From NCBI GenBank assembly GCA_934163035.1, contig CAKPJX010000018.1, forward strand, positions 1-20,314: a stretch of DNA of 20,314 bases. Reading direction: 5' to 3'. Source of the DNA: an uncultured Bacilli bacterium (lineage in GTDB: Bacteria; Bacillota_I; Bacilli_A; RF39; UBA660). A program made the translations under genes and the position numbers. Position 1 is the stretch's first letter; the number at the start of each line of letters is the position of its first letter. The notes beneath the pieces were generated by a model. It worked only from the letters and a program-made list of their open reading frames with translations, ran no database searches and had not been told where the DNA came from. Positions 15,187-20,314 of this stretch are shown here, piece after piece.

Positions 15187-15836
15187 ATGCAAATAAGAAA
15201 AGATTTACAAACTTATATTGAAACTAGCATTTTACCAAGCTATGAAAAAATGATTTAGGACATAATCTAGAGCACATTGAATATGTAATAAAAAGAAGTC
15301 TAAACTTTGCTAGCACTATTGAAAATATAGACTATGATATGGTATATACTATTGCTGCATATCATGATATAGGTCATTATATAGACGCCAAAAATCATGA
15401 AAAAGTATCAGCAGAAATGTTACTAGCAGATGAAAAATTAAAAGACTTCTTTACTGACGAACAAATAAAAGTTATGTCAGAAGCTGTATATGATCACAGA
15501 TCCAGCATGAAAAGTGAGCCTCGAAGTATATACGGAAAAATTGTCTCTTCTGCTGATCGAAACGTATCAGTAAATGGTCCACTAAAGAGGACATATGCCT
15601 ATAGACTCAAACATAACCCCGATTCAACATTAGATGAAATAATTGAATCATCAAGACAGCATATCATGGACAAATTTGGTGAAAAAGGATATGCAACAGA
15701 AAAGATGTATTTTGACGATCCAGACTATAAAATATTTTTAAAAGAAATAGCGTCTTTAGCAAAAGATAAAGATGAGTTCAGAGAAAGATATATAAAAGTA
15801 AACAATTTAAAAGGAAAAACATACAACAAAAAATAA
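15187..15836 (+). pseudogene. HD-domain phosphohydrolase, frameshifted near the start
   Basis: The ATG at 15187 follows AAAAGGAGATTTTT. The first frame gives MQIRKDLQTYIETSILPSYE and stops at a TAG after GAAAAAATGATT. Adding one A to the A6 tract (15245-15250) gives EKNDLGHNLEHIEYVIKRSL and joins the long frame that runs to 15836. The restored protein has about 216 residues. HD-superfamily metal ligands are present: H in GHNLEH, HD in AAYHDIGHY, H in VYDHRSS and D in SSADRN, so it would be a metal-dependent phosphohydrolase of unknown substrate. As written, only an N-terminally shortened form from an internal ATG (15339) could be made; it keeps the HD pair but loses the first His. Confidence 0.75.
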
Positions 15837-15864
15837 TGCTGAACATAAACCAACATTGTTTTTT
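15833..15864 (+). terminator. Terminator of the HD-domain gene
   Basis: AATGCTG (15835-15841) pairs with CAACATT (15851-15857) with one mismatch and is followed by a run of T residues. It overlaps the stop codon. Confidence 0.6.
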
Positions 15865-15894
15865 TATTTATAAAATGACCATATAAATTAGGAT

Positions 15895-16557
15895 TTAATC
15901 TATATCAATAATTTCATATTCACGATTTCCAATTCCAAGTTCATAAGCCCTTTCAATAGTATGAATAGCATGTTTTTCCTTCATTCTATTAACTAAGACT
16001 TCTCTACCAGGATCATCAGAATTAATAATAACATCATAACAACATTGATCAAGTGCTACTGGATCAATACTTGCAAATATTCCTATATCTTTCATTTCTG
16101 GATCAGCAGGATTAGAGTCACAATCACAATCTATCGAAATGTTATTGGCAATATTAATATAAGCCATATTTTCTGGTTTAAAATATTCAACAACTGCCTT
16201 ATCTGCTTCTGCCATACTTTCTAAAAAGCCATCTTGATCTTCTATTAAATTCCACATTTCTTTAATATCCCTAGTTCTCCCAACAGAGTGAATCCAAGAT
16301 TTACCATTACTAGATGCAACTCCAATACTCATATTTTTTAAAGCTTCACCAAAACCACCCATAGCATGTCCTTTAAAATGTAATAACATTAACATAGAAT
16401 CATAATTTTGGATATGACTGCCTACAATATTCTTGTTATGTAAACGTTCTCCTCCATTAATAGGAATTTCAATTTAACCTTCTTCATCCATAATGTCACA
16501 TGGTGCAATATCCATAAAACCATGAGCCTTAATCGTTTCCCAATGATTATCCTTACA
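15895..16557 (-). pseudogene. DUF362 protein lacking its N-terminus, with an internal stop
   Basis: From 16557 the minus strand reads CKDNHWETIKAHGFMDIAPC then DIMDEEG, meets a TAA at 16474-16476, and continues in the same frame as IEIPINGGERLHNKNIVGSH, SMLMLLHFKGHAMGGFGEAL, KNMSIGVASSNGKSWIHSVG to REYEIIDID. This matches the central and C-terminal parts of DUF362 proteins, including the HFKGHAMGGFGGALKN-like signature and the CDCD segment. The first third (about 130 residues) is absent: a stop stands immediately upstream at 16558-16560 and the sequence beyond is unrelated. The TAA sits where the family normally has Glu (GAA to TAA would do). DUF362 proteins are of uncertain function. This is a remnant. 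Confidence 0.85.
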
Positions 16558-16570
16558 TTAATGATATATC

Positions 16571-16585
16571 CGTGTGTAACACACG
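16571..16585. repeat. Perfect 15-base palindrome at the edge of the DUF362 remnant
   Basis: CGTGTGT-A-ACACACG is a perfect inverted repeat with a single central base. It is GC-richer than its surroundings and lies 14 bases beyond the point where DUF362 homology stops. It could be a protein-binding site or mark a rearrangement junction; no specific operator is recognised. Confidence 0.5.
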
Positions 16586-16710
16586 TGTCAATTACTTTTA
16601 TGATTTTTTAACTGATAAATTATCACTAAACAAAATTATTGCTATAATTATGAGAAATACAAATAAATACTGACTAGAAAGAAAATTTAATCTCACATTC
16701 AAAAAAGCAT

Positions 16711-16757
16711 AAAAAGAGGACTAAATTATTGTGATAATTTTGCCCTCTTTTTGATAT
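16711..16757. terminator. Orphan terminator hairpin, copy A of a repeated module
   Basis: AAAAAGAGG (16711-16719) pairs with CCTCTTTTT (16744-16752) and an inner AAATTAT/ATAATTT stem caps it. T-tracts are present on both strands. No plus-strand gene ends upstream (the HD gene has its own terminator), so it looks left over from a lost or moved gene. It matches copy B at 18610-18653. Confidence 0.65.
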
Positions 16758-16792
16758 TATTTATATAAAAAAATTACAAATGCTTAGCTAGC

Positions 16793-16840
16793 TGATTCTA
16801 AATGTAATCTTAACTCTTTATTTCAAAGATTGATTAAATC
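16793..16840 (+). repeat. Repeated structured element, copy A
   Basis: TGATTCTAAATGTAATCTTAACT at the left and GATTGATTAAATC at the right match copy B (18839-18903) apart from a longer loop in B. AATCTT (16806-16811) pairs with AAGATT (16826-16831). In copy B the equivalent arms are AGCCTT and AAGGCT, so two base pairs have changed on both sides. Confidence 0.5.
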
Positions 16841-16894
16841 ATAACAGATATTATAATTATTTCAAATAGATACATATCTATTTTCTATTAATTT

Positions 16895-16903
16895 TGGTAT
16901 AAT
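16895..16903 (+). promoter_or_regulatory. Extended -10 promoter of the S51-like gene
   Basis: TGG directly precedes TATAAT (16898-16903). No clear -35. The ATG is 28 bases downstream with AAAGGAG in between. Confidence 0.6.
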
Positions 16904-16930
16904 TTTTTTATTGAAAGGAGTCAAATAAAT

Positions 16931-17692
16931 ATGAAAAAACTATTTTTTACAAGTAACACTAAGCATTATCATAAAACCGATGGCAAAAAACTTCCTAATG
17001 AAATAGATAATACTAATGGAATTGTTGATCAAATTAAGCAATTAATGACCTCTAACAACGGAATACTATATATCGCTGCTAACCCAGATGACAGCGAAAA
17101 AGTAGATAGCTATGCAGCTTTAATTTTTAGTGGCCTAAAATTATCAGGTATAACTTTTTCTGAATACTTTGTTTTGGATAATAGAACTAGGAATGATGCT
17201 AGCGAATATATAAAAAAATCAAATGTCATATTTTTAAGTGGCGGAGATACTTATATAGAAAATGAGTTTTTTAATCAAATTCATTTAAAAGAGTTATTGC
17301 AAGATTTTGATGGTATTATTATAGGCCAAAGCGCAGGATCTATAAATATGGCTGCATCAGTTTATAATAGCCCGGAAGAAGGTGACTTATCTGAACCTAT
17401 TTACTTCGAAGGTCTTGGACTAAGTAATATTAATATTGAACCCCATTTTGTTTTAGATACAAGTGGATTTGATGAAATAGAGATGTATCAAAGAAAACAT
17501 TTACTAGAAGAATCCAAAAAAAGACCCATTTATGCTTTGAATGATGGCTCTCACATATTAGAAACAGATGAATCTATTACAGTTTATGGTGAATCATTTT
17601 TAATTAAAGATGGTATCATCACACAGATATGTAATGATAGACAAGCGTCTAATATTGACATAGAAAAAAGTTTTAGAAAAATAATTTTATAA
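16931..17692 (+). CDS. Peptidase S51-like (dipeptidase E / cyanophycinase type) protein
   Basis: This 253-residue cytoplasmic protein has a class I glutamine-amidotransferase-like fold. The nucleophile elbow is GQSAGS with Ser134 in place of the Cys of amidotransferases, which is the mark of family S51 serine peptidases. EPHF (His172) is the probable catalytic His, and FLSGGDTY lies just before as in this family. Members cleave N-terminal Asp dipeptides or cyanophycin; the substrate here is unknown. The C-terminal ALNDGSHILETDESITVYGE region is also typical. The ATG has AAAGGAG ten bases upstream. The stop is followed after 18 bases by a membrane protein gene, so the two are probably co-transcribed. 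Confidence 0.88.
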   Translation: MKKLFFTSNTKHYHKTDGKKLPNEIDNTNGIVDQIKQLMTSNNGILYIAANPDDSEKVDSYAALIFSGLKLSGITFSEYFVLDNRTRNDASEYIKKSNVIFLSGGDTYIENEFFNQIHLKELLQDFDGIIIGQSAGSINMAASVYNSPEEGDLSEPIYFEGLGLSNINIEPHFVLDTSGFDEIEMYQRKHLLEESKKRPIYALNDGSHILETDESITVYGESFLIKDGIITQICNDRQASNIDIEKSFRKIIL

Positions 17693-17710
17693 GAATGGAA
17701 GTATGTAGTT

Positions 17711-18535
17711 ATGTTAAAAAGCGCAATATATTGTAATGTTTTTATATTATTGATAATGTCAATATTAGTTTTGGAAAAAATTTTAAGAAAAAACAGTGAT
17801 TTAAAGAGAATTAAAAAACTCATAATTATACATACAATATTTAATTTCATTAATTTTTATTTATGTAATAGCGAAATAGTAGATACAGGTTTAGAAGTAT
17901 TATTTTTGTCACTAATTTCTATAATAACATTCATTATTCATATAGTAAGTATTTGCTGTATAAATAAGAAAATTAAAAAATTAAATAATACTGACTGTAA
18001 TAGTTCAAGTGCCAAAAAATATATCATTGCAAGTATAATACCAGTTATCATCTTCATAATTCCATATATATATGAATTATATATAATAAACAATTGTAAT
18101 TATTTATTAAAATATAATTATCAATATGGCATTATACAATCTGATGATACCTATATTGCTATTATAAATAACAAACCCGTATCAATAACTTTAGAAAAGA
18201 ACTTATTTAACAGAAAAGGATTATCTACTAATGAATTAAATTATGATATTATATATACTAATGATATTGAAATATCAACAAGAGATTCAGAATATAATAA
18301 AATAATTATAGAGAATGAAGATATTAAAAAAATAGCATTAGATGCAAAAGAAAGATGTCCTTCTGCTAAAGGAGCTTATATAGATTATTTTTCTGAAGGG
18401 AAATTTGCTATTATTGCACTTATGGAGGAAGAATCATACGGAACGGTATTAGGAAAATATTTTTATTATGATAATACGTATATTAAAAGTATAAATACTC
18501 ATGGAAGTTTGGAAGATATAACATACTATAAATAA
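17711..18535 (+). CDS. Membrane protein with four N-terminal helices and an outer domain
   Basis: The 274-residue protein is of unrecognised family. Hydrophobic segments at about 5-24, 38-54, 63-84 and 106-124 are followed by about 150 mostly polar residues with strand-like patterns (YGIIQSDDTYIAIINNKPVS, KFAIIALMEEESYGTVLGKY, FYYDNTYI), likely outside the cell. Three Cys lie in or near helices and few in the tail. The ribosome site is weak (ATGGAAG), consistent with translation coupled to the S51-like gene 18 bases upstream. The overall plan (four helices then an outer domain) resembles the next gene at 19009, but the sequences are not obviously alike. The downstream terminator is copy B of the repeated hairpin. 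Confidence 0.65.
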   Translation: MLKSAIYCNVFILLIMSILVLEKILRKNSDLKRIKKLIIIHTIFNFINFYLCNSEIVDTGLEVLFLSLISIITFIIHIVSICCINKKIKKLNNTDCNSSSAKKYIIASIIPVIIFIIPYIYELYIINNCNYLLKYNYQYGIIQSDDTYIAIINNKPVSITLEKNLFNRKGLSTNELNYDIIYTNDIEISTRDSEYNKIIIENEDIKKIALDAKERCPSAKGAYIDYFSEGKFAIIALMEEESYGTVLGKYFYYDNTYIKSINTHGSLEDITYYK

Positions 18536-18609
18536 TTTTAAAAATACAAATACATAATCTTTATATTAGTATGAGAATATAAATTTCATTTCAATATTCA
18601 AAAAAATAC

Positions 18610-18653
18610 AAAAGGAGGATTAAATTATTTTGATAATTTGTTCCTCCTTTTTT
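18610..18653 (+). terminator. Terminator of the S51/membrane-protein unit, copy B of the module
   Basis: AAAAGGAGG (18610-18618) pairs with CCTCCTTTT (18643-18651), with inner AAATTAT/ATAATTT arms exactly as in copy A, and a T-tract. Flanking text is also shared (ATTCAAAAAA to the left). Confidence 0.8.
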
Positions 18654-18811
18654 CAAATTTTGAGAAATATTAAATTTACCATTCATACTTACTTACAAAT
18701 AAATAAAATATATAACTGTGCAATTTCTTTAATATAAAATAGCTTATTTGATATTTCATTAGCCCTATATTCAGTAGATGATGTTTCCTAGAAATTTTTA
18801 TATAAAATTAA

Positions 18812-18937
18812 AACTTACGAACTTTTAAGTCCGTAAGTTGATTTCAAATGTAGCCTTAACTATACACGTTTACAAAATTAAGGCTATAAGATTTGATTAA
18901 ATCTCTCTGATAAATCAATTATATATTAGATTTAATC
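18812..18937 (+). repeat. Three successive hairpins including repeat copy B
   Basis: In the 473-base gap 18536-19008, three stems stand in a row. They are AACTTACG/CGTAAGTT (18812-18819 with 18832-18839), TAGCCTTAA/TTAAGGCTA (18851-18859 with 18878-18886) and GATTAAATC/GATTTAATC (18895-18903 with 18929-18937). The middle one is the counterpart of copy A at 16793-16840. The predicted promoter of the next gene lies downstream, so this is probably not its 5' leader. It may be an independent RNA or a relic of a mobile repeat. The part from 18654 to 18811 shows no gene I can support. Confidence 0.5.
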
Positions 18938-18974
18938 ATATTTCAATGGGAGTATAGTAAGTTTTTAAAATTCA

Positions 18975-18983
18975 TGGTACAAT
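18975..18983 (+). promoter_or_regulatory. Extended -10 promoter of the last gene
   Basis: TGG then TACAAT (18978-18983), the same arrangement as at the S51-like gene; no clear -35. The ATG is 26 bases downstream. Confidence 0.45.
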
Positions 18984-19008
18984 TACTATAAAATATGGGG
19001 TGATAAAA

Positions 19009-20196
19009 ATGAGTATTACAATTTTTTATTTTTTACTTTTAATAGTTCAAATTGTTATGTTAGTTAAAACAGTTAAAAAAACTAATAAAAAGAATTGGTC
19101 ATTATTGTTATCAACAATAATAACATCAATTGCACTTGTCATAGTATTTTTTACATATTCTTGGGTAAATATGAACTATATAGGTTGGAATTTTATAGTG
19201 TATCTAATAATTAATATTATTACTGGTGCTGTATATGTTTTAATGTTGATAATTAGTATTATAATGAAAGTAATAAAGAATAAAAAATACAAAACACAAA
19301 AATTAGAAGAAAATAAATTGAAAAAAAGCTTAATTATTACTACACTAACTATTGTTATAGTATTCTTAATAGCACTTTTTATAGAAGATTTAGCGTATAA
19401 AATAGAACAAAAAAATGATAAAATTGCTGAAAACAAAGCAAAAGAACAAATAATTACTCTTTTAAATCAGCAATACGGGGATGGCAATTTTGAAATAGTA
19501 GAAATGGTTGAGGAAGATATTTGTTACGGTTGTGCTTGGATGGGACCAGGTGTTGATGGTTATGAATTTACAATGAGTACAGATTATTTGAATAAAAACT
19601 TTATAGTTAGTTTAAGAAAAGAAAACTTTGAAATTTATGAAAATGATTTTTTAAGTGAGTATTATAAAGAAAAACTAGGAATAACAGATTTAGAAAACTA
19701 TGTAAAAGACTATAAGGTAAAAAAACTTAACGAAATAATCTCTCAAAGTTTTAATGCAGAAATAAATTTTAATAATATCTTTATGAAAGACTATTCGGAT
19801 ATAAATTATGGAAAAATTCCTACTATTGAAGAATTATCAAATTATGTAGAGTTACACGACCCTAAAATTGAAATAAAAGAAGATTTAAAAACAAAGGATG
19901 ACTTATTAAATTATTTGGTAAAATTCTCAAAATTTTTCATAAAAGATTTTGATACTTCAAATATTACATATTCACAAACTAACAAATATTTTAGATACAA
20001 ATACGATTATACAAAGTTAGGAGTAAATAATTATACTGACCAATATAATGGTTATGGTGGATATGTTTTAGCAGGTAATTATAAGTATTCAGAAGAACAA
20101 GGACGTTATGTAGTTGAAGATGAGGATACTATCGTAAGAATTAATATTATGGGTAATGTTACAACATTTAATACAGAAGATATTTTGAAAGATTAA
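19009..20196 (+). CDS. Membrane protein with four helices and a large outer domain
   Basis: The 395-residue protein is of unrecognised family. I start it at ATG 19009 because GGGGTGA lies just upstream; the GTG at 19000 is part of that ribosome site. Hydrophobic segments lie at about 1-20, 31-51, 59-86 and 108-128, followed by about 265 polar residues presumably outside. A charged helix (KIEQKNDKIAENKAKEQI) links the membrane part to a domain with a CYGCAWMGPG motif, whose Cys pair could form a disulfide or bind a metal. Lys/Asp/Tyr-rich sequence then runs to the end (YGGYVLAGNYKYSEEQGRYV). It is followed by a strong hairpin. No partner is evident apart from the similarly built gene upstream. 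Confidence 0.7.
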   Translation: MSITIFYFLLLIVQIVMLVKTVKKTNKKNWSLLLSTIITSIALVIVFFTYSWVNMNYIGWNFIVYLIINIITGAVYVLMLIISIIMKVIKNKKYKTQKLEENKLKKSLIITTLTIVIVFLIALFIEDLAYKIEQKNDKIAENKAKEQIITLLNQQYGDGNFEIVEMVEEDICYGCAWMGPGVDGYEFTMSTDYLNKNFIVSLRKENFEIYENDFLSEYYKEKLGITDLENYVKDYKVKKLNEIISQSFNAEINFNNIFMKDYSDINYGKIPTIEELSNYVELHDPKIEIKEDLKTKDDLLNYLVKFSKFFIKDFDTSNITYSQTNKYFRYKYDYTKLGVNNYTDQYNGYGGYVLAGNYKYSEEQGRYVVEDEDTIVRINIMGNVTTFNTEDILKD

Positions 20197-20201
20197 AACG
20201 T

Positions 20202-20240
20202 AATAAGGACAATGCTTAATTAGCATTGTCCTTATTATTT
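20202..20240 (+). terminator. Terminator of the last gene
   Basis: AATAAGGACAATGCT (20202-20216) and AGCATTGTCCTTATT (20222-20236) form a perfect 15-bp stem with a five-base loop. The T-tract is short, but the stem is the longest perfect one in the window. Confidence 0.8.
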
Positions 20241-20314
20241 CAACAAGTATATTTTTTAGTGTAGTATTTTGCAATTTTAAATATTCAATTTTAGTTCCAA
20301 TTGCTCGTTCATCT

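Noticed and set aside
18676..18759. 27-codon minus-strand frame (MKYQISYFILKK...) near the repeat module, considered as a second small toxin
   Set aside because: Ribosome site is marginal, the peptide is not a clean hydrophobic helix, and no facing promoter and terminator pair is seen.
20222..20314. Minus-strand frame entering from the right edge (DERAIGTKIEYLKLQ...), possibly the end of a coiled-coil or recombinase gene
   Set aside because: It reads on through the strong terminator hairpin and into the opposite gene with no stop at a sensible place; too little sequence to decide.

Overview
The window is very AT-rich DNA (roughly 28% GC by eye) using the standard code: TGG for Trp, TGA used as stop. 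It has Bacillota-type signals: AGGAG-like ribosome sites, extended -10 promoters, intrinsic terminators with U-tracts, a CcpA-type cre sequence, and a tRNA with encoded CCA. Membrane-anchored MurF-like, CarD, DUF1848 and DUF362 genes fit an uncultured, probably gut-associated, low-GC Bacilli or Clostridia lineage. The species cannot be named from the sequence.

Left part (1-2230). The window opens inside a tRNA-Lys(CTT) with its terminator, then a small two-helix membrane protein. Next is a compact convergent unit that I read as an undescribed type I toxin-antitoxin candidate. A 27-residue hydrophobic peptide (932-1015, minus) has its own promoter and a cre-like operator over its -35 box. An antisense RNA of about 115 nt (820-934, plus) has its own extended -10 promoter and terminator and covers the toxin 3' UTR. 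A HAD-type phosphatase and a helical-bundle protein follow.

Peptidoglycan block (2229-7156, minus). Alanine racemase makes D-Ala, Ddl joins D-Ala-D-Ala, and a MurF-type ligase carrying a membrane domain adds the dipeptide to the UDP-MurNAc-peptide. An alpha/beta hydrolase is encoded just before murF. A promoter upstream of the hydrolase suggests that hydrolase-murF-ddl forms one unit and alr another.

Middle accessory region (7274-16560). It holds a membrane-anchored XRE regulator, a lipoprotein, a CarD-like regulator and an intact P-type Ca2+-ATPase, separated by broken genes. These are a MATE exporter with a stop, frameshifts and a deletion (behind what looks like a translated attenuator), a DUF11-like protein shifted at an A6 tract, a DUF1848/membrane/OB-fold chimera with a shifted C-terminus, an HD hydrolase shifted at an A6 tract, and a DUF362 gene lacking its N-terminus. 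The density of disruptions means either a decaying accessory region or uncorrected indels in the assembly.

Right part (16571-20314). A peptidase S51-like protein and two unrecognised proteins (four N-terminal membrane helices plus an outer domain) are separated by two diverged copies of a non-coding module: a GAGG...CCTC terminator hairpin followed by a second hairpin whose arms show compensatory changes. This looks like an old duplication and possibly a structured RNA.
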